A stretch of DNA of 64,000 nucleotides, from positions 1 to 64,000 of the forward strand of contig JAKSJP010000011.1 in NCBI GenBank assembly GCA_024398105.1. Direction: 5' to 3'. The notes beneath the pieces were generated by a model. That model was not told the origin of the DNA and ran no database searches. It worked only from the letters and a program-made list of their open reading frames with translations. Shown one piece after another: positions 1-7,805 of this stretch. This DNA is from Bacteroidales bacterium (GTDB lineage Bacteria; Bacteroidota; Bacteroidia; Bacteroidales; UBA932). The position numbers and the translations under genes are program-made. How positions within the stretch are numbered: position 1 is the stretch's first letter; each line of letters begins with the position of its first letter.

Positions 1-82
1 AATGATTTTCGACCTAGCTTTTTTCGTTAATATTTACTTGCGAAACTTAAATTATCAATCGCAATAGAACAACGTAAACCAT

Positions 83-1492
83 ATGAAGACAACACTTAGA
101 AACCTCTTCCTCGCGGTCATCACATTCCTCGTGATCTCCGCTTCTGCATTCGGCGCAAAGCAGCCAAAGTATGTATTCTATCTCATCGGTGATGGTATGG
201 GTGTGAACGAAGTGTTCGGTACCCAGATCTATAACAAGGCTACCGGACTCGGTCCTGAGCAGCTCAACTTCACTCAGTTCCCAGTCCTCACCCTCGTGAC
301 AACACATTCTGCGACATCGCTCGTGACTGACTCGGCAGCAAGCGGTACCGCTCTCTCCACAGGCGTGAAGACCTACAACGATGCGATGGGCGTCGATGTA
401 AACAGGAACCCTCTTCCAAATATCACAGAATGGGCAAAGGCTGCCGGATTCGGAATCGGTGTCGCTACATCAGTAGGTGTCAACCATGCTACACCTGCCG
501 CTTTCTACGCACATACAGGATCGCGTAACGAATACGAGAAGATCGCCATGCAGCTCATCGAGTCGAAGATGGACTTCGCCGCAGGTGCAGGTTTCCTCAA
601 CGAGGTAAGGAAGACAGGCCATGATTCTGCATATCTCGAGGAGCAGGCAAAGGCTGCAGGCATCTCGATTCTCCGCGGCAGCGAGCTCAAGAATGCCGCT
701 TCACACAAGGAGCGCGTGATCTGCCTCAGCGCAGACCCTAAGGAGAACGAGCTTCAGTATGCCATCGACCGCCGCCCTGGAGACACACAGCTTTGCGACT
801 TCGTTCAGGCCGGAATCGACAACCTCTATGCAAAGTACGCAAAGAAGGGTTTCTTCTTCATGATCGAAGGCGGAAAGATCGACTACGCAGGACATAACAA
901 CGACGGCGCTGCCGACTTCCAGGAGGTGAACGACTTCGCCGCTGCGATCGACCTCGTCCTCGCTTTCTACAACCAGCATCCTGACGAGACCCTCATCGTC
1001 ATCACTGCAGACCACGAGACCGGCGGTCTCATGCTCGGAGCAGGCCAGTACGCGATGGATCCTGAGCGTCTTGCCGCTCAGAAGAAGTCGGAGGTCGTCC
1101 TCAACGACATGTTCAAGGCGTTCGTCGGCAACGACAGAAGAAAGATTCCTTCATGGGACGCGATGAAGGGCTGGCTCAAGGAGAACCTCGGCCTCTGGGA
1201 CACAGTCAGGGTTGACGCTAAGACAGAGAGAGCACTCTGGGAGTCATACGAGAAATCAGTCGCTCCAGGCGGTTCGCAGGTGGTTACCCTCTACTCAGCC
1301 AGCACACAGGTTGTCTCAGACGCCATCGAATATCTCAACAAGTCTGCGGCATATGCCTGGGCACACGGAGCACATTCAGGCTCGCCTGTAGGCCTCTACG
1401 TCAAGGGTGCAGGTGCTGATGCTTTCCTCGATGTTCACGACAACACCCAGATCCCTGTGACAATCTCAAAGCTCGCGGGATATAAGAAGTAA
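83..1492 (+). CDS. Alkaline phosphatase, secreted
   Basis: Hydrolyses phosphomonoesters outside the cytoplasm to release phosphate. An N-terminal signal peptide (about residues 1-25, ending SAFGA) is followed by the alkaline phosphatase fold. Seen: the first metal motif IGDGMG (Asp37), the nucleophile motif TDSAAS (Ser84), the HxxPAAFYAH stretch, the ligand-rich MIEGGKIDYAGH and TADHETGG motifs, and a C-terminal HGAHSGSPV that matches the last metal-binding His of the family. At 469 residues it has normal length. Its start codon follows an AT-rich leader and gives the complete signal peptide. It stands 30 bp ahead of a small membrane-protein gene and may be co-transcribed with it. Family assignment is secure; substrate preference and phosphate control cannot be read from the sequence. 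Confidence 0.95.
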   Translation: MKTTLRNLFLAVITFLVISASAFGAKQPKYVFYLIGDGMGVNEVFGTQIYNKATGLGPEQLNFTQFPVLTLVTTHSATSLVTDSAASGTALSTGVKTYNDAMGVDVNRNPLPNITEWAKAAGFGIGVATSVGVNHATPAAFYAHTGSRNEYEKIAMQLIESKMDFAAGAGFLNEVRKTGHDSAYLEEQAKAAGISILRGSELKNAASHKERVICLSADPKENELQYAIDRRPGDTQLCDFVQAGIDNLYAKYAKKGFFFMIEGGKIDYAGHNNDGAADFQEVNDFAAAIDLVLAFYNQHPDETLIVITADHETGGLMLGAGQYAMDPERLAAQKKSEVVLNDMFKAFVGNDRRKIPSWDAMKGWLKENLGLWDTVRVDAKTERALWESYEKSVAPGGSQVVTLYSASTQVVSDAIEYLNKSAAYAWAHGAHSGSPVGLYVKGAGADAFLDVHDNTQIPVTISKLAGYKK

Positions 1493-1522
1493 CCGCTTTC
1501 CCGGATTCAAGGTCTAGTCAGT

Positions 1523-1843
1523 ATGATACCAGGACTTATCAGCGGCGCGATCGCCGGCTATGTAGCATCGAAGCTTGTCGACGGAGAGGGTAAGGGATGT
1601 CTCTTCAACCTCTTCATCGGCTGGCTTGGCGGTCTCTTCGGAGACTGGCTGTTCGGATGTCTCGGAGCGAAGTGGCATATACTCCATCCATGGATGGGTG
1701 CTATGCTCGGTGCCGTCATCTTGCTCCTGATCTTCAACCTCCTGGCCCCTAAATCCAACAGACACGACGACGGCGGCAGCTCGTACAGCGAACCCCGTCA
1801 CTACACCTACGAGGACGGCGACGACACTCCGGACGAGCAGTAG
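1523..1843 (+). CDS. GlsB/YeaQ/YmgE-family small membrane protein
   Basis: A 106-residue protein whose first 75 residues form glycine-rich hydrophobic helices (GLISGAIAGYVASKL, then a GWLGGLFGDWLFG segment and a third helix around residues 58-75). This is the pattern of the transglycosylase-associated (GlsB/YeaQ/YmgE) family, often linked to envelope stress, biochemical role unknown. The last 25 residues are a hydrophilic, acidic, Tyr- and His-containing tail that is not part of the family core. It starts 30 bp after the alkaline phosphatase and is followed by a hairpin repeat and a strong terminator. Confidence 0.8.
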   Translation: MIPGLISGAIAGYVASKLVDGEGKGCLFNLFIGWLGGLFGDWLFGCLGAKWHILHPWMGAMLGAVILLLIFNLLAPKSNRHDDGGSSYSEPRHYTYEDGDDTPDEQ

Positions 1844-1873
1844 CCCGATCGGCGTAGTTCGCTGATTTTCAAA

Positions 1874-1942
1874 CACTTACAATTTTACTTTCGGGTAAAA
1901 AGCCGAAAGTAAAATCATAAAACACTGACAACCAAACAGTTA
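1874..1942. repeat. 69-bp intergenic repeat, copy A (hairpin)
   Basis: This stretch aligns without gaps to 59459-59527 with 54 of 69 positions identical by my count. Both copies share CACTTACAATTT at one end, GCCGAAAGTAAA in the middle and an ACTG-(9 nt)-CAGT inverted pair at the other end. Copy A also has a 12-bp stem, TTTTACTTTCGG (1883-1894) with CCGAAAGTAAAA (1903-1914). It is not coding. It could be a REP/MITE-like element or a recombinase target; no transposase or integrase is beside either copy. Confidence 0.6.
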
Positions 1943-1960
1943 GCAATAGACAAGATATCT

Positions 1961-1990
1961 AAAAAGGGATCGCATCAGCGATCCCTTTTT
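1961..1990. terminator. Bidirectional rho-independent terminator
   Basis: A perfect 13-bp stem (AAAAAGGGATCGC and its complement) with an ATCA loop. The A-run on one side and the T-run on the other make it a terminator in both directions. It lies between two convergent genes (ends at 1843 and 2011). Confidence 0.9.
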
Positions 1991-2010
1991 ACGTCTGCGG
2001 GACTATGTCC

Positions 2011-2976
2011 CTACTCACTAAGATACTGCACGAAGCCGCAGGCATCGCCGTAGGTCTCGTAGTATGCGTCGTAGTACATATCAAGGTAGAGAAGACCGTC
2101 GATGAAGAAGGCATTGAGCTGACCCTCCTCTCCGTCCTCGTCGGTGTAGCTGAGTACGATAGTGCCGTCCTCGTTGACTACGTATGTTCCTTCAGCTGTT
2201 GGGTAATCCTCCCAGAAACCGTCCTCAGGATCGCCCTCGGCAAGAATGAAGTTGGTCTCGTCGGTGAATCTGATTCCTGTGAAGTATCCTTCCATGTCAG
2301 GATCGATGAAGCCGTAGTCCATTCTCCACTCTGTGCCGGCCAGCTCGATGCTCTTTGGAGCGGCCTCCTGGCTGATAGTAAGCTCTGCCTTCTGGTCCAC
2401 GCATGTGAAGGTGATCGTAGCGGTACGTGCCTCACCCTCGTTTGCAGCGATGGTGAGGTTTACATTCTCCTCGATAAGTAACGCACCTTCTCCCTTGTCT
2501 TTATTGGCTGTGATCCACTCTGGGAGTCCGCTGAGAGTCCACTCACGGCTTGCAAGCACATTGATGACTTTAATGCCGCCCTCTGCACTGAACTCTACAG
2601 GGCCTGCAGGGCTGATGCTGATCTTAGGCTCGATGCCTGCCTGCTTGATGTCCACTGAAGCTGAGAGGCCCTCGATCTCGATCTTGATGGTAGCTGTACG
2701 TGCATCGAGTGCAGGCTGCACTGTGATGGTGACCTCCTGCTTCGAGAGGGAAGGAGTTCCCTCGCTAGGGCTTACCTGGATCCACTCAGGGATGCCTGTC
2801 ACCTTCCAGTCACGTGTAGCGACGAAAGATACCTTCTCAACGGCGCCTGCTGCAGGCACCTCGATAGCTGAATCTGTGAGCTCCACCTTCGGTGCTCCGA
2901 ACGGATCCTCCTTTTTACAGCCTGCAAGCGCGATCATGGCCGCAGCTGCTACGAATAGTACTTTTCCGAATTTCAT
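2011..2976 (-). CDS. BACON-domain surface lipoprotein
   Basis: A 321-residue lipoprotein: signal peptide with lipobox LAGC (Cys19), then two BACON-type immunoglobulin-like repeats. Each repeat has the hallmark hydrophobic strand plus W motif (RDWKVTGIPEWIQVSP, REWTLSGLPEWITANK) and ends in an IKQAG or ISQEA strand. BACON domains are usually carbohydrate- or mucin-binding modules of Bacteroidota surface proteins. The C-terminal 120 residues form an acidic, aromatic-rich unit beginning GTEWRMDYGF that resembles a lipocalin-like fold only in pattern; I do not recognise it. It is the last gene of a minus-strand run of four lipoprotein genes (48 bp gap to the one before). Confidence 0.85.
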   Translation of the reverse strand: MKFGKVLFVAAAAMIALAGCKKEDPFGAPKVELTDSAIEVPAAGAVEKVSFVATRDWKVTGIPEWIQVSPSEGTPSLSKQEVTITVQPALDARTATIKIEIEGLSASVDIKQAGIEPKISISPAGPVEFSAEGGIKVINVLASREWTLSGLPEWITANKDKGEGALLIEENVNLTIAANEGEARTATITFTCVDQKAELTISQEAAPKSIELAGTEWRMDYGFIDPDMEGYFTGIRFTDETNFILAEGDPEDGFWEDYPTAEGTYVVNEDGTIVLSYTDEDGEEGQLNAFFIDGLLYLDMYYDAYYETYGDACGFVQYLSE

Positions 2977-3024
2977 GGTGTTAAATATTTAATAGTTCGT
3001 TGATTATCATTTATTTCCGCCGCT

Positions 3025-3513
3025 TCAATTACCAAAAAACCGGGCGAACTCGCCGTCGTAGCTGAACGATAGGGCCTTCCCGTCCATATACCTGGCATCA
3101 AGTTCAAGGCTGTAGCCCTTTCCTGACTTCTTTATGGTCATGGTACCCTGTCTCGGGGCATATTCCGAAGGGTAGAAGTGGTCCACGTCCTCGAAGATGA
3201 CCATATAGTCGACGCGGTTGATGTAGGTGTAGTCGCTGAAGTCGATCGCCTTGCCGAGATGCTCCTTCATCACGCTGAGCACCACGAACGAGGTGAATGG
3301 CGCCTCGGGCTCACGCGCTATCAGGAACTCCACGTAGTCGTCATTCTCCGAGCAGACAAGGGTATGGACCGAATAGGACCTGCCTTCGAACGAATACGAT
3401 GCGACAGGCTCGACAGGGACTTCCTTCTCGACGTCGATGTATTCCGTCTGGATGCGCGTACATGCGCACAGGAGGGCGAGCGCGACACCCGCCATGGTCA
3501 TAAGTCCTCTCAT
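3025..3513 (-). CDS. Lipoprotein of unknown function (CTRxQTEYID type)
   Basis: A 162-residue protein with a signal peptide ending in lipobox LLCAC. Directly after the lipid-modified Cys comes TRIQTEYIDVEKEVPVEP, which resembles the mature N-terminus of the first gene in this operon (TKTEYIENIIEVPTYPD), so the two are probably distant paralogues or share an N-terminal handle. The remainder is beta-rich with many aromatic residues. Its start codon overlaps the stop of the preceding gene (ATGA), so translation is coupled. No enzymatic motif is seen; a surface binding or assembly role is inference. Confidence 0.75.
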   Translation of the reverse strand: MRGLMTMAGVALALLCACTRIQTEYIDVEKEVPVEPVASYSFEGRSYSVHTLVCSENDDYVEFLIAREPEAPFTSFVVLSVMKEHLGKAIDFSDYTYINRVDYMVIFEDVDHFYPSEYAPRQGTMTIKKSGKGYSLELDARYMDGKALSFSYDGEFARFFGN

Positions 3514-4913
3514 AATCCGATTACTGTCAATGGTCCCTTGTACTCGAGCTTGAGCCTTGTCTTGCCTTCCTTGAGGCCGAAGCTGGCGATCTGGCAGTGG
3601 AACATGTCGTCGGAACGGTCATGGACGATGTACGAGCATGTGTCGAGCGAATTCTTGTCCCAGGTGTTGCCGTCGTAGGAGATCGAGAAGTTCTCCCTGT
3701 CTGTCGAGAGGCCGACGTTCATGAAGACCTTCGAAGCCGAGAGGGTTATGACGAGCGGGTTGTCTGCCTTCGCCGCCTCGACGGTGGTGATGCCCTCGGA
3801 AGGGCAGAGATAGACGTGACCTAGGTCGGTGCCGATCTCGATCACAGCCGACTGCAGGGCGATTGTCTCGCCGTTGTACTCGAGCTGGCTGTAGATAGGC
3901 CTTGAGATAGTGATGTCCTTGAAGCCGCCTTTCCAGTACATCTCGAAAGGAGTATTGGCTGACTCTCCGTCCTCGTCGGTCGCATGGCCTGCGCTGATGG
4001 AGATCTCGTAGCCGAGCTCTTCAGACTTGTTGATGATCAGCTCACCGTCGGTGACGTCCCAGTAAACATGTCCCTCGATTGAATAGAACATGATCGCGAG
4101 CTTGCCGTTCTCGATGCATGTAGGGATGTGGTGCGGCTGTCCGTCACAGAGGTCAGAAGAGGCTGCGAGGCCGACGTATGTGGTCCTCGGGAGGTCCTCG
4201 CCGTATTCGATCTCGCCCACCGCCATGTAGAGGGTAGGCTCGAAGCCTGCCTGGAACGGATCGTCATAGAAACCGACCCTGAGAGGGCGCTCATAGTCGT
4301 CGCCCAGGATGACGAAGTTGTCGTTCTCGCCTCCAGGTACATATTCTGCGACGGTCCTGGCCTTGACGGTGCTTCCGTCCTTGAGGCTGAGCTCGAACTC
4401 GAAGACTGCCTCCAGTTCCTCCTTGTCGACACTGAGGATGAACCATCCTGCTGAGATCTCCTCCGACACCTCGCTCTCGCTTGCATCCAGGGCCTCGAGG
4501 CCGTCGATCCTTGCCTGGAACACATGCCTGAGCTTCTCTTCCTTGAGGACTACCTTCTTTCCGTTGAATGAGTTAAGGATGGCTGCAGCGACGATGCTCT
4601 CGCCCTCGGCCGGTTCGAATCCGTCGGCAACGGCGTCAGGAGTGAGTCCGTCCATGCTTCCGAGGTAGAAGGAGAAGTAGCCGCCGTTGTACACGAAGCT
4701 GGTCGCAGACTTGACTGCGATCTCCCTGCTGACCTTGCCGTCCTTGTCGAGGAAGTAGATGACGTTGTCCTTTGGCTGCACGTCGGTTCCTGGGTCAGTC
4801 CCCGGCTCTGTCTCTGTCCCTGGCTTGTCCGGTTCCTCAGGAGTGGCCTGCGGCCCGCAGGACACGGTGAGCGCTGCAAGCGCAGCAAGAACTAGATAAA
4901 GTATCTTTTTCAT
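3510..4913 (-). CDS. Large lipoprotein of unknown function
   Basis: A 467-residue lipoprotein with lipobox TVSC (Cys19) and a Pro/Glu/Thr/Asp-rich linker (about residues 22-50, repeats of PGTE/PGTD) that would hold the body away from the membrane. The rest is predicted mostly beta strand, with no catalytic motif that I recognise. It is the second gene of the operon, 10 bp after the first and overlapping the third by 4 bp. Together the four genes look like one set of co-expressed outer-surface proteins; no SusC/SusD-type transporter is beside them, so a polysaccharide-uptake role is not supported. Confidence 0.75.
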   Translation of the reverse strand: MKKILYLVLAALAALTVSCGPQATPEEPDKPGTETEPGTDPGTDVQPKDNVIYFLDKDGKVSREIAVKSATSFVYNGGYFSFYLGSMDGLTPDAVADGFEPAEGESIVAAAILNSFNGKKVVLKEEKLRHVFQARIDGLEALDASESEVSEEISAGWFILSVDKEELEAVFEFELSLKDGSTVKARTVAEYVPGGENDNFVILGDDYERPLRVGFYDDPFQAGFEPTLYMAVGEIEYGEDLPRTTYVGLAASSDLCDGQPHHIPTCIENGKLAIMFYSIEGHVYWDVTDGELIINKSEELGYEISISAGHATDEDGESANTPFEMYWKGGFKDITISRPIYSQLEYNGETIALQSAVIEIGTDLGHVYLCPSEGITTVEAAKADNPLVITLSASKVFMNVGLSTDRENFSISYDGNTWDKNSLDTCSYIVHDRSDDMFHCQIASFGLKEGKTRLKLEYKGPLTVIGL

Positions 4914-4923
4914 TGTAGTCTGT

Positions 4924-6105
4924 TTATTTCCAGTCGATTATGATTTTCTTTGCAGGATTGCTGCAGTCGAGGAGCTCAGCCTTTATGACAGGATCGTCGG
5001 AGCCTTCCTCGTATGAGATGCTGAGCGTTCCGCCATTGACCATCGCGTAGTCACCCTCCCATAGACCGTCGTCCCCGAGGTTGAAGTACCAGCAGCCCTG
5101 CGGATCGGAGTAGCGTCTCGGATATCCGGCGACGAACCTGAACGGCTTGATGTATGAGCCGTCGATGCCTCTGTTGGGCTCGCGAGGGGAGAACTTGTAT
5201 TCGCCTTCCGGGATGCGTCCGTCGGCATCCGGTGAGACGAAGAGGTCAAGCAGGACGACAGGACCATGGCCGCTGAGCTGTACCTTCTCGATGATGCTCT
5301 TTATCGGAGCGACGCTGACATCCGGACCTGTCAGGTAGACCCTGTAGTTCCTGAAGGAGCCGTCGTACCTGTACTGGTCGCCCTTGTCACGGATCTCAAG
5401 CTTAGGGAGCTCGCTCCTTGTGAGTGTCACGTCAGACTCTATGCACGAATCCGCAGTTCCTGGGAACTCATACTCCGTGACGTTCCCGAGAGGGCCCTCG
5501 TAGAGGAAGCGGTGCTTCAGGAAGTGGTCATCAACCATGGTCCCGGAGATCCTGTATGTGCCGTCGGCGTTCCTGACGACCGAGAATTCGCCGTCAAAGA
5601 AGGCCAGAGGCTCGTAGTCAGCCGAGTCGAGGTCGAGTATGTAGGAGCCGTACCAGCCGTCGATGCTGCCGAGGTACGGATGGTCGAACGGGATGCTGTA
5701 GCCTGTCTCGAACTGGCCAAGCATGAGGTCGGAGTAGCTGTCGGGCGCGGTGTAGGTGCGTGCGATGACCGGGATGTCCTTGTCCGTGCCTTTCGAGATC
5801 TTCGTCTGCAGGCACAGCTTGATCACGGTTCCGGTACCATGGTAGGTGTCGGTCGCGATGTCGTAGCTTGTCTTTGTGTCTGTGGAGAGGGTCACGTACC
5901 AGCGGTCGAGTGTCTCTGAATATGCCCCGTAGAATTCGACGTCGGCCTTTGAGGTCTTGAGGGTATCCACCTGTATGTCTTCCAGGTCAGGATAGGTCGG
6001 GACTTCGATGATGTTCTCTATATACTCTGTCTTGGTACAGCTGGGCATCAGGAAGCAGAGCACCATCAGTACTGATGGTATGAATCTTAGGCTGATAGCT
6101 TTCAT
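4924..6105 (-). CDS. Lipoprotein of unknown function, first gene of four-lipoprotein operon
   Basis: A 393-residue lipoprotein with a signal peptide ending in lipobox MPSC (Cys23), followed by TKTEYIENIIEVP, a handle shared with the 162-residue lipoprotein two genes downstream. The body is acidic, beta-rich and Tyr/Gly-rich, without recognised enzyme motifs. It begins the minus-strand operon and is divergent from proC; the 120-bp gap between them should hold the promoters for both, but I find no perfect TAnnTTTG element there. Confidence 0.75.
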   Translation of the reverse strand: MKAISLRFIPSVLMVLCFLMPSCTKTEYIENIIEVPTYPDLEDIQVDTLKTSKADVEFYGAYSETLDRWYVTLSTDTKTSYDIATDTYHGTGTVIKLCLQTKISKGTDKDIPVIARTYTAPDSYSDLMLGQFETGYSIPFDHPYLGSIDGWYGSYILDLDSADYEPLAFFDGEFSVVRNADGTYRISGTMVDDHFLKHRFLYEGPLGNVTEYEFPGTADSCIESDVTLTRSELPKLEIRDKGDQYRYDGSFRNYRVYLTGPDVSVAPIKSIIEKVQLSGHGPVVLLDLFVSPDADGRIPEGEYKFSPREPNRGIDGSYIKPFRFVAGYPRRYSDPQGCWYFNLGDDGLWEGDYAMVNGGTLSISYEEGSDDPVIKAELLDCSNPAKKIIIDWK

Positions 6106-6225
6106 TATAAATATTGAGTGACGACAAATTTAACCAATTTTCTTCTTTTATGGCCATTCTGCGGGCTTCTGTTGAAATTTTTGATGCTTTTTGTTAGATT
6201 AGCATTTTGTAAACGAACTACTATT

Positions 6226-7023
6226 ATGAAAATCACAGTCATCGGTGCCGGCCACATGGGAGGAACAGCGGCACGCAGCTTTTCGACCAGCTCGCTCTTT
6301 ACCCCAGGCGACATCACGGTCACAGCAAGGACCCAGGCTACTCTCGATGCCTTCGAGGGCACTGGCATCCACACAACTCTCGACAACAAGGCGGCCATCA
6401 AGGACGCTGACGTAATAATCATCGCCGTACGCCCGAATGCGGCCGAGGCGGTGTGCAGGGACCTCGCCCCGGCAATCGACTTCGCCAACCAGATCATCAT
6501 CAGCTTCGTTGCAGGCGTGCCTTCATCGAAGTATCTCGAGTGGTTCAGGAGCTCCGACTCAGTCGGAATGGCCTGCCCTATACTTTTCCTGGCAATGCCT
6601 AACACCGCGATGGAGCTCAACGAGGGCCTTACCTTCATCGCTCCTGTATTCGCGTCTCCGATCCAGGTCTCGCTCGTCAAGGCGATCTTCGACAGCGTGG
6701 GCAAGTCGCTGATCATCAAGGAGAACATGATGAACTCCGGCATGGCGCTCGCTTCCTGCGGCGTGGCCTATGCGATGAAGTACATCCTCGCTTCCGTAGA
6801 GGGCGGCAAGGAGCTCGGCTTTGACAGGGACGAGGCCATCAAGGTCGTCCTCCAGACCGTCAAGGGAGCCTCCATGCTCGTGGCCAACCACGGCACAAAG
6901 CCTGAGGACGAGATCGCCAAGATCGCCACCCCTGGCGGCTACACAATCAAGGGTCTCGACGTCATGGAGAACTCCGACTTCACCGAGATCGTAAAGAAAG
7001 CCCTCGACGTTTCGTCGAAGTAA
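6226..7023 (+). CDS. proC: Pyrroline-5-carboxylate reductase family protein
   Basis: Catalyses the NAD(P)H-dependent reduction of 1-pyrroline-5-carboxylate to proline in the cytoplasm. Residues 1-20 carry the Rossmann motif VIGAGHMGG; the body has MPNTAMELNEGL and the C-terminal PGGYTIKGLDVME segment in place of the usual SPGGTT. The length (265 residues) is normal. I chose the ATG that begins directly before the Rossmann strand. The family motif GSGPAY appears here as SCGVAY, so the usual Ser and Pro in the active-site helix are changed; activity is likely but not certain. In Bacteroides, from memory, proC belongs to the argR-GNAT-argG-argC-argD cluster; here only proC and the GNAT remain side by side. 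Confidence 0.85.
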   Translation: MKITVIGAGHMGGTAARSFSTSSLFTPGDITVTARTQATLDAFEGTGIHTTLDNKAAIKDADVIIIAVRPNAAEAVCRDLAPAIDFANQIIISFVAGVPSSKYLEWFRSSDSVGMACPILFLAMPNTAMELNEGLTFIAPVFASPIQVSLVKAIFDSVGKSLIIKENMMNSGMALASCGVAYAMKYILASVEGGKELGFDRDEAIKVVLQTVKGASMLVANHGTKPEDEIAKIATPGGYTIKGLDVMENSDFTEIVKKALDVSSK

Positions 7024-7026
7024 CTG

Positions 7027-7062
7027 ACAGGCCCTGGACCATGGTACCATGATCCAAGGCCT
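7027..7062. terminator. 36-nt near-perfect palindrome after proC
   Basis: The segment from CAGGCCCTGG to CCAAGGCCTG is an inverted repeat with only two mismatched pairs and no unpaired loop, centred on CATGGTACCATG. It sits 4 bp after the proC stop and 14 bp before the next start codon. It could act as a weak terminator, an mRNA-processing hairpin or a protein-binding palindrome. It lacks a T-tract, and the neighbouring gene follows on the same strand. Confidence 0.5.
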
Positions 7063-7076
7063 GAACCCTATTGGAA

Positions 7077-7640
7077 ATGGATATAGTTTTTGCCACCGCC
7101 GAGCATCTTGGCTACTGCCAGGCCATCTCTGACGCGATCGCTCTCGCCGCAAAGGACAAGTCCTCAGGCCTTGCCCTGAGGGATCCCGGCTACATCGCCG
7201 AGAAGATTCTTGAAGGCAACGGCGTGATCGCCCTGGACTACGGCACGGACCCTGACGGATCACCTGACGGCGCTGTCTCAGGCGTATTGCCGGTCCTCGC
7301 CGGGTTCTGCTACATCCAGCCGTGGGAACATGGCCTTTTCGTGGCCCATTCGGGCCTGATCGTCCTACCTCAGTACAGAGGCAGGGGACTGGCCTCAGCA
7401 ATCAAGCAGAAAGCCTTCGATCTGACCGCCCTCAGGTATCCCCAGGCCAAGGTCTTCGGCCTGACCACCAGCCCGGCCGTGCGTACCATCAACGCCAGTC
7501 TGGGATACAGGGAAGTCCCATACCGCGACATCACCGCCGACATCAACTTCTGGAAAGGCTGCTGCAGCTGCGTCCACTACGGCACCCTCTGCCGCAACGG
7601 CTTCGAGAGCTGCCTCTGCACGGCAATGCTGCACGACTGA
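7077..7640 (+). CDS. GNAT acyltransferase of the Bacteroidota arginine pathway
   Basis: A 187-residue GNAT protein. The acetyl-CoA loop is seen at LPQYRGRGLASAIKQ, followed by the conserved KVFGLTTSPAVRTINASLGY segment and a Cys-rich tail FWKGCCSCVHYGTLCRN with CLCTAML near the end. This tail is the signature of the GNAT found in Bacteroidota arginine operons, where it is thought to make the N-acylglutamate (acetyl or succinyl) that starts arginine synthesis; I recall this from family knowledge. The start is an ATG at 7077; a TTG two codons earlier is less likely. It follows proC, which fits an Arg/Pro role. The Cys cluster may bind a metal. Confidence 0.8.
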   Translation: MDIVFATAEHLGYCQAISDAIALAAKDKSSGLALRDPGYIAEKILEGNGVIALDYGTDPDGSPDGAVSGVLPVLAGFCYIQPWEHGLFVAHSGLIVLPQYRGRGLASAIKQKAFDLTALRYPQAKVFGLTTSPAVRTINASLGYREVPYRDITADINFWKGCCSCVHYGTLCRNGFESCLCTAMLHD

Positions 7641-7683
7641 TGCCTGTCGCTTAAAACATTAGCTATCAATACTTTAAACATTT

Positions 7684-7710
7684 CCCTGTAGTGCGTTTCG
7701 CCCTACAGGG
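7684..7710. terminator. Hairpin terminator 1 of a tandem pair
   Basis: CCCTGTAG and CTACAGGG form a stem that continues, past one T/C mismatch, with GCG/CGC around a TTT loop. The trailing TTTT marks it as a terminator for the plus strand. It lies between convergent genes. Confidence 0.75.
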
Positions 7711-7746
7711 TTTTGCTTATTTCATTGATAGACAGGCAGATAACAA

Positions 7747-7781
7747 TTATCCTGTAGTGCGAAACGCCCTACAGGATAATT
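7747..7781. terminator. Hairpin terminator 2 of a tandem pair
   Basis: ATTATCCTGTAG and CTACAGGATAAT form a 12-bp stem that continues with GCG/CGC around an AAA loop. The inner part (CCTGTAGTGCG...CGCCCTACAGG) is the same as in the hairpin 60 bp before it, except that the loop is AAA instead of TTT. It probably terminates the minus-strand protease gene. Confidence 0.7.
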
Positions 7782-7805
7782 AGTATCTATTTGACAGACA
7801 GCGGA

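Noticed and set aside
1874-1942. Insertion sequence end
   Set aside because: No transposase frame or target duplication is seen at either copy, so it is listed only as a repeat.
7684-7781. Riboswitch
   Set aside because: Simple hairpins between convergent gene ends, without upstream position to a coding start, fit terminators better.
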